Below, in pieces: positions 1 to 8,368 of a stretch of DNA of 64,000 nt; within the stretch, counting starts at the first letter, position 1; the number at the start of each line of letters is the position of its first letter. The notes under the pieces are model-generated. The model made no database searches, was not told the DNA's origin, and was given only the letters and a program-made list of their open reading frames with translations. Location: the NCBI RefSeq assembly GCF_008122205.1, contig NZ_PHNJ01000004.1, forward strand, positions 1-64,000. The letters are read 5' to 3'. The DNA comes from Natronococcus pandeyae. GTDB taxonomy: Archaea > Halobacteriota > Halobacteria > Halobacteriales > Natrialbaceae. The position numbers were made by a program, and so were the translations under genes.

Positions 1-344
1 CCGCCTGCGTTTCGGCGAGTACTGGAGTGCGCGAGCCTCTGGGAAATCCGATTCGCCGCCTCCACTCATACTTTCATTCATCACGCGACCGACCAGCGGT
101 CGCACCGTCCGGGGAGTGGTCCTTCCACTGCCCGGTTCCATCACTCACACAAAGCAGCGGCTCTGTGTGGGTTTTACTTTATCGATCAGTGACAACACCG
201 TATTACCACTGTTTACACCTCGAAAAAGAGAGCGTGTCTCGCCTTGGCATGAAATTGGATAATAGTTCACATACAGCAACGATCTATCCCTCCCTAATAT
301 ATTTGGACTCGGTCTTATGTAGGTGTAGTAACAACAGCTTGTGT
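1..344. other. gene-free leader region at window edge
   Basis: No convincing gene is seen here. An open frame runs through the stretch into the next gene, but its composition (Arg/Ser/His-rich, few acidic residues) is unlike haloarchaeal protein. The last 50 bases carry an AT-rich TATA-like element (about 296-303) that could serve the gene starting at 345. Confidence 0.5.
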
Positions 345-767
345 ATGCCAGAGCCGGAGCACGCCGACCTCGACACTGCTTTCGAACTTCTGTCTCGGTC
401 ACGCTGTCGGTACGCTATGTACTACCTTCTGGAAAACCAACATACCAACGTCGATAAACTTAGTAAAAAGATAACCGCATGGGAAGCAGAGAAACCCGTG
501 CAATCAGTGACTGAAGAGAAGAAACAGACCGTTACGGCGTCACTGATCCACAATCACCTCCCACGACTTGCAGATTTAGGCATCATCGAATTCGACCACC
601 GCAGCGGAGACCTGGCTGTTGCCGATGGATTCGAATCGGTTCGTGACTCGGTCGAACGTGCGCGAGCCCTCGACGATGGTCCGGTCGCCGACGAGGAGTC
701 GGTCGATTCGGTTCTCTACAGTGATCCACTCACAGAAACGTCTCCGAACTCTTCCTCGAGCGAATAG
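345..767 (+). CDS. DUF7344-type HTH transcriptional regulator
   Basis: A 140-residue acidic protein. Residues 8-95 have the look of the haloarchaeal DUF7344 winged-helix family: a start of the form LDTAFELLSRSRCRYAMYYL, then a loop, then the closing helix-wing segment LPRLADLGIIEFD. The C-terminal 40 residues are a low-complexity acidic tail. The open frame extends much further upstream, but the ATG at 345 is where haloarchaeal-like composition begins and an AT-rich promoter-like sequence sits about 45 bases before it. It is probably a DNA-binding regulator; the target is unknown. A second DUF7344 protein lies at 9999-10397. Confidence 0.75.
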   Translation: MPEPEHADLDTAFELLSRSRCRYAMYYLLENQHTNVDKLSKKITAWEAEKPVQSVTEEKKQTVTASLIHNHLPRLADLGIIEFDHRSGDLAVADGFESVRDSVERARALDDGPVADEESVDSVLYSDPLTETSPNSSSSE

Positions 768-895
768 GACGATATCTGGTCGAGATCGACGCTTCGCTTT
801 TCGCTTCGGCTATTCGATGGCTGTCTGACGGCTGTCAGACGTGCGTCCGATCACGGTCCCCGGAATTTATGTATCAGACCGATGGCTCGAAAGCT

Positions 896-1153
896 ATGGC
901 GCACGCAAACGAGCTCCCACTCGTGATCGCAGAACGGATCGCGGAACGCGAAGATCTCACGTCGATCGATCTGCATCCCCCGCTCTATGAATCGATCGAT
1001 ACGGATGCCCTCGAGTCACTCCTCGAGTCGAGTGACGGCGCGGTTTCGGTATCGTTCACCTACCAGGGATACACCGTTCACGTCGATGGGACTGGGTCCG
1101 TTCGGCTCTCGGACCCGCCTACTGGCGAACCGCAGACGAAAGCGGAGGCGTGA
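896..1153 (+). CDS. HalOD1 output-domain protein
   Basis: A small protein of 85 residues. It matches the haloarchaeal output domain HalOD1: an N-terminal helix (LVIAERIAEREDL), the LHPPLYESIDTDALESLL core, then a beta hairpin with SFTYQGYTVHVDGTG. HalOD1 proteins are found alone or at the end of haloarchaeal signalling proteins; their biochemical role is not established. An in-frame ATG lies at 869, but it falls inside the TATA-like element AATTTATG (863-870). The ATG at 896 is 26-33 bases downstream, as expected for a leaderless transcript, so I prefer 896. Confidence 0.75.
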   Translation: MAHANELPLVIAERIAEREDLTSIDLHPPLYESIDTDALESLLESSDGAVSVSFTYQGYTVHVDGTGSVRLSDPPTGEPQTKAEA

Positions 1154-1636
1154 CGTCGTCCTCTCTGATCGATCAACGAGTCACAAATAAGAATACCGAC
1201 GCTCAGGCTGTTTCGGCTGGGTTCTCGCAACTCCAGTATGGTCGATCGGGCCTCACGGTCGACCGCGAACGTGGCGGTCACCCTGTTTTATGAGTTCGTC
1301 GCTCTCGCCAGGGAACTCCGTCGAGACGATGCCGTGGGAGCGTCGCCACTCGGGGACTGGCGTCGGAGCACAGAAATATCGCCCGGAACACTAACGTCCA
1401 GCGTCATTCCGTGGCGGCATGCCGCGTCGGCTGGCTAACCCTCGTGCCGGGCGGGGAACAGGGACACGTTCCCGGGTGTGACGGCGGTAAACCGTCGAAG
1501 TCGATTCCGGTTGGAATCGTCGCTGTATGTCGCGTGCCTGGGTTCGCCGTACTGTCATCGCACCCGAATGGGTTTGCTCGGACGGGGACTAATGGCACGC
1601 ACTCGAACTAGGGACGTGAGCGGTTTAAGTCTTCGT
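1154..1636. other. gene-free stretch with three stem-loops
   Basis: No open frame here has haloarchaeal composition. The stretch ends beside the 3' end of coxB. Between 1454 and 1519 there are three consecutive short hairpins: 1454-1459 with 1468-1473, 1480-1484 with 1492-1496, and 1502-1508 with 1513-1519 (a GGTT loop). This suggests a structured RNA or the 3' untranslated region of coxB read on the other strand, but no known RNA family was recognised. Confidence 0.4.
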
Positions 1637-2413
1637 TCAGGGGGTGTCCGGTGCCGTCGCCTGCTCACCTTCGTTCTCCTCGAGCCACTCGTCGTAGGTC
1701 TCCCGGTCGACGACGATCACGTCTGCAGACATTCGTGAGTGGCCGGCACCGCAGAATTCGGTACAGACGGCGTCGTACTGGCCGGTCTCGTAGACGCTGG
1801 TCCGCAGTCGCGTGTACTCACCGGGGAACGCGTCCTGTTTGGCACCGAGATCCGAAATAAACAGCGAGTGGATGACCTCGTCGGCAGTCAGCCACATCGT
1901 GACGTCCTCGTCGGCAGGTATCACGATCTCGTTCTGGGTCGTTACGTCCGCCTCCGGATAGGTCGCCTCCCAGCCCCACTGGTACCCTCGAACGATCAAC
2001 TCCTCGTCGTCGGTCTCGGGCAGGTCCTCGATCGAGCCGAACTCGTCGCCGGTTCCATCAGCGGCGAGATCGGCGGGCTGTGACGGAGAGACGTAGGGGC
2101 TAACGAGCACGCTGTACCCCGAGATACCGACGAACAGCAGGATGATCGCGGTCGCTGCGGTCCAGGTGATCTCGAGCGCGGGATCCTCGGCGGTCGGCTT
2201 CGGGTCGTCGTTGTCGTGGAACTTCACGGCGGCGTAGACGAGAATCATCAGCACGAACAGCGTGAGCGGAAGCGCGACGTAGAGGAGCTGGTAGTTGAGC
2301 CCGTCGATAAGGTCGCGGTTTTCGGACTGGGCCGCAACTGTCCCGGTCAGGGTGAGCAATCCTGTGAGGGTCCCGGCGACAGCGACGGCGATCGTCGATC
2401 TGCGACTATCCAT
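1637..2413 (-). CDS. coxB: cytochrome c oxidase subunit II
   Basis: Subunit II of a heme-copper terminal oxidase, carrying the CuA electron-entry site on the outer face of the membrane. The 258-residue protein has a signal or membrane segment at about 5-29, two transmembrane helices (about 42-65 and 86-107) and a C-terminal cupredoxin domain. The CuA ligands are visible: His182, then Cys217, Glu219, Cys221, His225 and Met228 in the CTEFCGAGHSRM motif. YQWGWEA near 144 is the conserved aromatic patch for electron entry. It is divergent from coxA. A TATA-like ATTATAAC at 2438-2446 lies 25-33 bases before the start, so the transcript is probably leaderless. Confidence 0.95.
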   Translation of the reverse strand: MDSRRSTIAVAVAGTLTGLLTLTGTVAAQSENRDLIDGLNYQLLYVALPLTLFVLMILVYAAVKFHDNDDPKPTAEDPALEITWTAATAIILLFVGISGYSVLVSPYVSPSQPADLAADGTGDEFGSIEDLPETDDEELIVRGYQWGWEATYPEADVTTQNEIVIPADEDVTMWLTADEVIHSLFISDLGAKQDAFPGEYTRLRTSVYETGQYDAVCTEFCGAGHSRMSADVIVVDRETYDEWLEENEGEQATAPDTP

Positions 2414-2573
2414 TGCCGGGGATTCAATGACTGGGTTGTTATAATTCCACTATTAATGATCGGAAATACAGGGATTGATGAATGTTCTCGAAACAGATGT
2501 ATTATTGGCGAACTCCGGTGGCGGATACCGATCGAGGTTCACTTTTATTGGAGTCGGTGGTGAGCGAACGGGT

Positions 2574-2633
2574 ATGCATGCCGGCGATCGACGTGGCCAG
2601 GGTCGCACCGACGATGGAGGACCGAGGGGATGA
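2574..2633 (+). CDS. putative 19-residue leader ORF upstream of coxA
   Basis: A short open frame (ATG at 2574, TGA at 2631-2633) encodes a basic Gly/Arg/Asp-rich peptide of 19 residues. Its stop overlaps the coxA start in an ATGA junction. A TATA-like TTTTAT at 2543-2548 lies 26-31 bases before this ATG, whereas the coxA ATG is more than 80 bases from it, so this is probably the first codon of a leaderless mRNA. Translation of coxA would then depend on termination-reinitiation, helped by GAGGGG just before the junction. Its existence as a peptide is inference. Confidence 0.5.
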   Translation: MHAGDRRGQGRTDDGGPRG

Positions 2634-4912
2634 GTCGGGCACTGGTACAACTCTCTCTGTTCGCCATCGTTCTGTTCGGTTGTCTCCTGACGCTCTACGT
2701 CGCACGTCGATTGCAGACCGACCCCTCACCCGACGGCGGATACCCGGTCGTCGGTGAGCGGCAACTGACCTGGGGAGAGGCGAAAGCGGCCGCTATCCGC
2801 TGGACGACGACGACGAACCATCGAGAGATCGGACTGCTCTACATCGCGTTCGGGACGGTTGCGGCGGTCTGGGGCGGCATCGACGCGATGATGCTCCGTA
2901 CGCATCTCCTGACGCCCGCTGCCGATATCTGGACGGAACAGACCTACAACGAACTGTTCACGATGCACGGGCTGACGATGCTCATCTTCTTCGTCGCCCC
3001 GGTCTTTTTCGGACTCGGGAACTACTTCCTGCCGCTGTTGATCGGCGCCGACGATATGGCGTTCCCGCGTCTCAACGCCGTCGGATTCTGGATGCTTCCG
3101 CCCGCGCTCTTGCTCTCGAGGCTCGGGATCATCGCCGAGGTGACGGGCAAGTCGCTCGCGCTGGTCGTCCCCGAGAGCTGGCTCTCGATCCTGTTCGCGT
3201 TACGCGAGCCGGCGATCGGGTGGACCATGTACGCGCCGCTGTCGTCGACGACGCCGGATCCACAGATCAACTTCCTCTTGCTCGGGCTTCACCTGAGTGG
3301 CATCGCTACCACGATCGCAGCGATCAATTTCGTGACGACCATCGTCTACGAGCGCGCCGACGACGTCGGCTGGGCAAACCTCGACATCTTTTCGTGGACC
3401 ATGCTCGTCACGAGCGGGATCGCCCTCTTCGCGTTTCCGCTGCTCGGAACCGCCCTGCTCATGCTGCTGTTCGACCGGAACTTCGGGACGACTTTCTTCG
3501 CCACCGAGGGTGGCGGCCCCATCCTCTGGCAGCACCTGTTCTGGTTCTGGGGTCATCCGGAGGTGTACATTATCTTCCTCCCCGCAACGGGGCTGATGAG
3601 CCTCATCCTGCCGAAGTTCGTCGGCCGCAAACTGTTCGGCTTCAAGTTTATCGTCTACTCGACGATCGCTATCGGGGTCCTTTCGTTCGGCGTCTGGGCC
3701 CACCATATGTTCACGACCGGGATCGATCCCCGCATCCGGGCGAGTTTTATGGCCACCTCGATCGCCATCGCAGTTCCGAGCGCGATCAAGGTGTTCAACT
3801 GGATCACCACGATGTGGAACGGCGACGTCAAACTCGCCGCCCCGACTATCCTCTGTGTCGGTTCGATCGGACTGTTCATCGTCGGCGGCGTCACTGGTAT
3901 CTTCCTCGCGGTGATTCCGATCGACATCGTCTACCACGGGACCTACTACGTCGTCGGTCACTTCCACCTGATCGTGATGGGGATCATCCCTCTGATGATG
4001 TTCGCGGCGAGCTACTACTGGTATCCGCTGCTGACGGGACGGCTCTACGATCGACGGCTGGCGCTGTTCCAGTCGTCCCTGCTCGTCGTTGGCTCGGCGA
4101 TCACGTTTATGACGCTCATGGCACTCGGATTCCTGGAGCAGCCCCGTCGGTACGCGACCTATCCGGCCGACTTCCAGATGCTACACGTCGTCGCCACGGT
4201 CGGCTCGTACACCATCGGACTCAGCGTTCTCCTGTGGTTTTACAATATGCTCTGGTCGTACTTCCGCGGCGAACCTGTCGAGACGGCCGACCCCTGGGAT
4301 CTCAAGTCGACGAACCAGTTCACCCGCGAGTGGCAGTGGTTCGAGGAGAAACTCGAGCGCGAGCGCGGGATCCCCCCGAGCGAGCCCACGGAGGTTCGTC
4401 GAACCTACGTGCCGGCCCAGGAGGAGAAGCCGCCGTCGCTCTACGGCCGGATCGTGCCGGTCGCTCGAACCGTCGTCAACGACGCCAGTTCGGGCGCGAT
4501 CGGTGGCTTCGTCGGAACGATGCTTATGACCGGCGTGTTGGCCATCGCCGTGTTGCTCGGCGCGTTCGACCTCGAGTCGTTCGCCGATCTGGCCACGCTC
4601 GTCGGGCTCCCCGCGAACGCCACGTTCGGATACGCGGTCTTTCTCGCCGGTGGGATGACGACCTGGCCCCTGCTGTTCCTGGCGCTCGGTGAGTACCTGC
4701 CGGGTGAACTGTCGCTGATCACCGGCCTCTGGTACTCGACGGTCATCGCCTCGGGGTTCGTCATCGGGTTCTACACCGGCCAGACGGGGCTCGAACTGGT
4801 CGCGTACCTGCTGTTCGTGTTGCTCTCCCACTGGGTCTACGGGCTCGGTCTCGCCGGGACGATCGAGTATCTCGGTGGTCGCCATCCGGCGCCGCCGGAG
4901 GAGCAATCATGA
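2630..4912 (+). CDS. coxA: cytochrome c oxidase subunit I with C-terminal membrane-domain fusion
   Basis: Catalytic subunit of an aa3-type heme-copper oxidase, reducing oxygen to water and pumping protons. Ligands are in place: His113 for the low-spin heme, the CuB His309 with its Tyr313 partner in WGHPEVY, the His358-His359 pair, and His444 and His446 in GHFHLIVMG. At 760 residues it is longer than the usual 550-600. Residues about 480-560 complete the oxidase. After a charged linker, residues about 610-755 form a second four-helix membrane domain that resembles the haloarchaeal DUF6789 family (assignment from memory). The gene overlaps its neighbours at both ends by ATGA, so translation is probably coupled. 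Confidence 0.95.
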   Translation: MSRALVQLSLFAIVLFGCLLTLYVARRLQTDPSPDGGYPVVGERQLTWGEAKAAAIRWTTTTNHREIGLLYIAFGTVAAVWGGIDAMMLRTHLLTPAADIWTEQTYNELFTMHGLTMLIFFVAPVFFGLGNYFLPLLIGADDMAFPRLNAVGFWMLPPALLLSRLGIIAEVTGKSLALVVPESWLSILFALREPAIGWTMYAPLSSTTPDPQINFLLLGLHLSGIATTIAAINFVTTIVYERADDVGWANLDIFSWTMLVTSGIALFAFPLLGTALLMLLFDRNFGTTFFATEGGGPILWQHLFWFWGHPEVYIIFLPATGLMSLILPKFVGRKLFGFKFIVYSTIAIGVLSFGVWAHHMFTTGIDPRIRASFMATSIAIAVPSAIKVFNWITTMWNGDVKLAAPTILCVGSIGLFIVGGVTGIFLAVIPIDIVYHGTYYVVGHFHLIVMGIIPLMMFAASYYWYPLLTGRLYDRRLALFQSSLLVVGSAITFMTLMALGFLEQPRRYATYPADFQMLHVVATVGSYTIGLSVLLWFYNMLWSYFRGEPVETADPWDLKSTNQFTREWQWFEEKLERERGIPPSEPTEVRRTYVPAQEEKPPSLYGRIVPVARTVVNDASSGAIGGFVGTMLMTGVLAIAVLLGAFDLESFADLATLVGLPANATFGYAVFLAGGMTTWPLLFLALGEYLPGELSLITGLWYSTVIASGFVIGFYTGQTGLELVAYLLFVLLSHWVYGLGLAGTIEYLGGRHPAPPEEQS

Positions 4913-5475
4913 GCTCGGACGACCCACCCGAGCGTGACGGTCCCGCCGAGGACGATATCGAGATCGAGGGCGAACCGACCGAGTCCGAGGAGTCGCTGTT
5001 CCTCACGTACGTGGCGCCGTTTCTCGGCGTTCTCCTGATCGCCGTAGGAATCCCGCTCGCGATTCTCGGCGGCTACGTCGTCATGCAGGATACCCTGGGC
5101 CTCTGTGGCGATCCGGATATCGAGATCCGTGCCCTCGGAGCGGACGAGCGGCCGTCGTCGACCGTCGGGGATCTCGAGTACGAGGAGCTTTCGGACGCCG
5201 AGCAGCGCGCGCTCGAGGAGGCCATCGACAGCCCGCTCGAAGAAGCCACGGTCGAGGGTGAGATGGCGAACGAGGACGTCCTGCTCGAGGGTGCCGTCGT
5301 CGAGGTCAACGACGACCGGTACTACGTCCGTATCGCGTCACTGAACTCCTGTCTCGAGGCTGAACCACTGCTGTTCCCGATCGGTGTCATCGGGATTCTC
5401 CTGGGGGTGGCCGGCGTATTGACGCCGCCGATCTACCGGAAAATGGCCGGATTCGAGGAACGAATCCAGCGGTGA
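4909..5475 (+). CDS. haloarchaeal membrane protein downstream of coxA
   Basis: A 188-residue protein translated from an ATGA overlap with coxA. It has a very acidic N-terminus (residues 1-28), a transmembrane helix at about 30-58, a loop of about 90 residues that is probably outside and contains two isolated cysteines (about 65 and 146), a second helix at about 152-172 and a short basic tail. No known family was recognised. The strict coupling to coxA suggests an accessory subunit or assembly factor of the oxidase; this is inference. Confidence 0.75.
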   Translation: MSSDDPPERDGPAEDDIEIEGEPTESEESLFLTYVAPFLGVLLIAVGIPLAILGGYVVMQDTLGLCGDPDIEIRALGADERPSSTVGDLEYEELSDAEQRALEEAIDSPLEEATVEGEMANEDVLLEGAVVEVNDDRYYVRIASLNSCLEAEPLLFPIGVIGILLGVAGVLTPPIYRKMAGFEERIQR

Positions 5476-5724
5476 CTTCCGGCGGAGTCGACCGAGTTCG
5501 GGCCGTCTGTGGCTCCGATCGGGTCGGCGTGAACCCGTTGTTGGAAACCTGATTCTCCCTCTGACGAAGGCTCGCGGAAATCGGATCATCCAGTGCTTCG
5601 AGCGCCTCGAGTCTCTCGAATCGACTGACGCCGACGCGCAGTGACCGGTCCGTTCTCGTCTGGGGTCGGTGGCTGTGCACTGTGGCTTTTTTCCACTGGA
5701 CCTCGTACGTGATTTCCTCCCGAG

Positions 5725-5916
5725 GTGAACCCGGTGGCTGATAACGACGAGAAACAACGAGCCGCGGCGAGATGTGAACAGTGTGGTGAGATCGGAATCG
5801 TCGAGCGCCAGTCCAATGGGACGCTCAAACCGCTTGGACAGCCGACGCTCTGTGACTGCCCGGACGGCACGCTTCGCATCCTCGAGACCGATCCCGGTAG
5901 CGACGATCTTCCGTGA
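5725..5916 (+). CDS. small zinc-ribbon-like protein
   Basis: A 63-residue acidic protein. It contains CEQCGEIG near residue 17 and LCDCPDG near 43, that is CxxC and CxC pairs that could bind one zinc. There is no ATG in the right place; translation would start at GTG 5725 or GTG 5734. It lies between coxA and coxC. Small haloarchaeal zinc-finger proteins of this kind are common and mostly uncharacterised. The acidic composition and paired cysteines make it likely to be real. Confidence 0.6.
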   Translation: MNPVADNDEKQRAAARCEQCGEIGIVERQSNGTLKPLGQPTLCDCPDGTLRILETDPGSDDLP

Positions 5917-5937
5917 GGTGATTCGGACCCTTCGCCG

Positions 5938-6819
5938 TCACAGGGCGGCGCCGGCGTAGAGGACGACCACGAGGAACACCCAGACGAGGTCGACGAAGTG
6001 CCAGTACAGCGAGACGGTCGCGACGGAGGTGTCCCGATCGGGACCGTAGTGACCCCGGAGCCCGCGCCAGAAGACCACGGCGATGCCACCGACGCCCAGC
6101 GCGACGTGCAGGCCGTGCAGACCCGTCAGCCCGTAGAATGCACTCCCGAAGACGCCCGTCGAGAGCGCGAACCCTTCGTGAGCGACGAACTCGTAGTATT
6201 CGTAGGCCTGGCCGCCGAGGAAGACGATCCCCAGAACGAGCGTCGTCCCGAGCAGTCCGAGAAACCGCCGCCGGTTATCGTCGTGCAGCGCCTCGTGTGC
6301 GTAGTGGAAGGTGACGCTGCTGGCGATCAGGATCAGCGTGTTGACCAGGACCAGCGAGGTCAACAGCGGGGGCAACTCCTGTGGTGGCCAGCCGCCGACT
6401 CGGACGAAAAAGTAGTAGACGAACAGCGCGCCGAACGTCGAGACGTCCGTCGCCAGAAAGAGCAGCGTCGTCGAGACGTACGACTCGCGGGATTTTCCGT
6501 GCCCCTCTCGAGCCGCGCCGAGAAACGCCTGGTCGACCCAGCCGGCGACGCCGGCCAGCAGGACGATCGTTCCGAGGACGGCGAGAACGACGCCGACGAC
6601 TGGGGGGAGAACGCCGGCAGCGGCCCCGAGCAGGGCGATCGCGACCCCGCTGTAGAGCCCGCCGGCGCCGAGCGCGGCGACGAGCGGCCACTTGCTCACG
6701 TGTTCGTGATCGTCGTGCCCGCCGTGTGATTCCGGAGGCGGATTGTGTGGCCCGTATCCGGCGCTGTCGGCTTGTAACCCGTCTTCTCGGGACGAGTCGG
6801 ACCCGGTCCCTGTTCCCAT
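5938..6819 (-). CDS. coxC: cytochrome c oxidase subunit III
   Basis: Subunit III of the heme-copper oxidase, an integral membrane protein that stabilises the catalytic core. The 293-residue protein starts with an acidic His-rich cytoplasmic tail (residues 1-42) followed by seven predicted helices. Typical family motifs are visible: LFLATDVSTFGALFVYYFF, the segment SSVTFHYAHEAL, and GLTGLHGLHVALG with the conserved histidines, ending in WHFVDLVWVFLVVVLY. It points the opposite way from coxA and towards the small zinc-ribbon gene, so it has its own promoter. Confidence 0.93.
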   Translation of the reverse strand: MGTGTGSDSSREDGLQADSAGYGPHNPPPESHGGHDDHEHVSKWPLVAALGAGGLYSGVAIALLGAAAGVLPPVVGVVLAVLGTIVLLAGVAGWVDQAFLGAAREGHGKSRESYVSTTLLFLATDVSTFGALFVYYFFVRVGGWPPQELPPLLTSLVLVNTLILIASSVTFHYAHEALHDDNRRRFLGLLGTTLVLGIVFLGGQAYEYYEFVAHEGFALSTGVFGSAFYGLTGLHGLHVALGVGGIAVVFWRGLRGHYGPDRDTSVATVSLYWHFVDLVWVFLVVVLYAGAAL

Positions 6820-6858
6820 ACCCCCGATACCACGTCGATCCCGAAAAGGTACCGCCGA

Positions 6859-8244
6859 TCAGTAGAAGTACTCGTCTTCGGTGAGCTGTACGTAACGGCC
6901 GTCGCGGTACGAGAACTTTCGCTTCTTGTAGGCCGCGAGGAGCTTCGTCGCGGCGATTCCGGCGGCGTACCCTCGCTCGATGATCGCCCCGCTCTTTTCG
7001 GTGCCCTGCATCTCGTTGACGGTCTCGAACGCTCGGTCCCAGTCGTCGGGTTCGTACTCCTCGACGATGTCGGCGAAGGCCACGTTGCGGATGATCTCGT
7101 CGCCGATCGCGCGCTTCCAGACGTCGTTGTAGCTCTCGAGTGAGTCGGTTGCGGCGAGTCGGCCGGCGATCTTCCCCGTGCGAACCGCGACGTGGTAGCC
7201 CCCCTCGTGGAACGCCGAAGTCGTCCCCATCGCACCGCCTGCGACGGCGATGTTCGCTCCGACGGGAGATTCGATCGGCCGCGTCGAGGAGATCGGATAC
7301 GTCTCCGTTCCCTTCGACTTCCCGCGGTCCTCGACGATCGGGATGTCCACTTCGATGTCGTACTCGTCGCCGTACTCCCGCTCGAGCAGCCGTCGGATGT
7401 ACTCCGATCCCGACGGAATCTGCTCGTCGGTCGGTTCCAGGAGCTTGTACGAGCCGGGGTTCGGGACGTCCTCGAGATCCATCCCGATGGGCATCGTCAG
7501 GCCGACGCGGGCGACCGTTCCGTCGTTGGGGAACACCCACGGGTAGGCGGTCTCGCCGGGCATGTACCCCCACCAGAATTTGAGGGTGTCCTCGAACTCT
7601 GCGAACAGCTCCTCCGGGAACTCCCGGTACTCCTGGTAGGCGATGTGGTTCGCCTCAGGTGGCGAGAGGTACTCCGAGACGCTCCGACCGGGGGCGGTAA
7701 ACTGGTCCAGCGCCTCGAGCGTGATCCGCCGTTGTGGGCCGTCCGCGAGGACGACGTACTGGGCCTCGACCTGGTCGCCGTTCGAGAGCGTCAGTGTGTG
7801 GGTCGGTCCACCCTGTGCTCGCAGGTCGGTCTCGAGAGATTTCACGCCCGTTCCGACACGGAGGTCGGCACCCGCGTCGGTCGCCCGTTCGTGGAGCCAG
7901 TCGTCCATGCGGGCCCGGTGAAACGTGTAGCCGAAGTGTGGATACTCGGCGTCGATTCCCGTGGTCCGTAGTTCGAGCCGACTCTCGGGGCCGACGAACT
8001 CGGTGAGTTCGAGTTCCTGTAGGATGACGTCGTCGGGAATCTCCCGATAGTCGAAATTCATGATGTCGATCCAGTAGTCGAGCATGCCGGCGGCGTCGGT
8101 CGAGTCGGGGCCGAGGTCCGTTCGGTCCTCCCGCGGCACACCCTGTTCGAACAGGACCGTCTCGGCGCCGTGGGCGGCGGCCCGCTCCGCAGCACAGCTA
8201 CCCGCGGGCCCGCCGCCGACGATCGCGACGTCAACGCGTTCCAT
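6859..8244 (-). CDS. geranylgeranyl reductase family FAD-dependent oxidoreductase
   Basis: A 461-residue flavoprotein of the geranylgeranyl reductase family, which reduces double bonds of isoprenoid chains in archaeal lipids, menaquinone or carotenoid precursors. The N-terminus is an FAD-binding Rossmann fold (VAIVGGGPAGSCAAERA, residues about 6-22). The family signature YPWVFP, of the YxWxFP type, appears near residue 228. A second dinucleotide-binding segment, VAVAGGAMGTTSAFHEGG, follows near 333. Length agrees with the family. The exact substrate cannot be read from sequence. Confidence 0.85.
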   Translation of the reverse strand: MERVDVAIVGGGPAGSCAAERAAAHGAETVLFEQGVPREDRTDLGPDSTDAAGMLDYWIDIMNFDYREIPDDVILQELELTEFVGPESRLELRTTGIDAEYPHFGYTFHRARMDDWLHERATDAGADLRVGTGVKSLETDLRAQGGPTHTLTLSNGDQVEAQYVVLADGPQRRITLEALDQFTAPGRSVSEYLSPPEANHIAYQEYREFPEELFAEFEDTLKFWWGYMPGETAYPWVFPNDGTVARVGLTMPIGMDLEDVPNPGSYKLLEPTDEQIPSGSEYIRRLLEREYGDEYDIEVDIPIVEDRGKSKGTETYPISSTRPIESPVGANIAVAGGAMGTTSAFHEGGYHVAVRTGKIAGRLAATDSLESYNDVWKRAIGDEIIRNVAFADIVEEYEPDDWDRAFETVNEMQGTEKSGAIIERGYAAGIAATKLLAAYKKRKFSYRDGRYVQLTEDEYFY

Positions 8245-8368
8245 ACTCGGTTGGGTCTCAGCGGGCCATATTAAACTGCCTGAAACTCGTATCGAAAAAC
8301 CATCGTGTTGTCAGCAACGGAGCCCCGTGAACTGAACGTTTTTCACGACACCGGTCGACGCCACTGAT

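Noticed and set aside
3220..4692. Open frame of 490 codons inside coxA
   Set aside because: It is a shifted-frame shadow of coxA: Arg/Pro/His-rich, no acidic bias and no known motif, while coxA shows all catalytic ligands.
6275..7573. Long minus-strand frame of 432 codons
   Set aside because: Shadow of coxC and the geranylgeranyl reductase gene; strongly Arg-rich composition.
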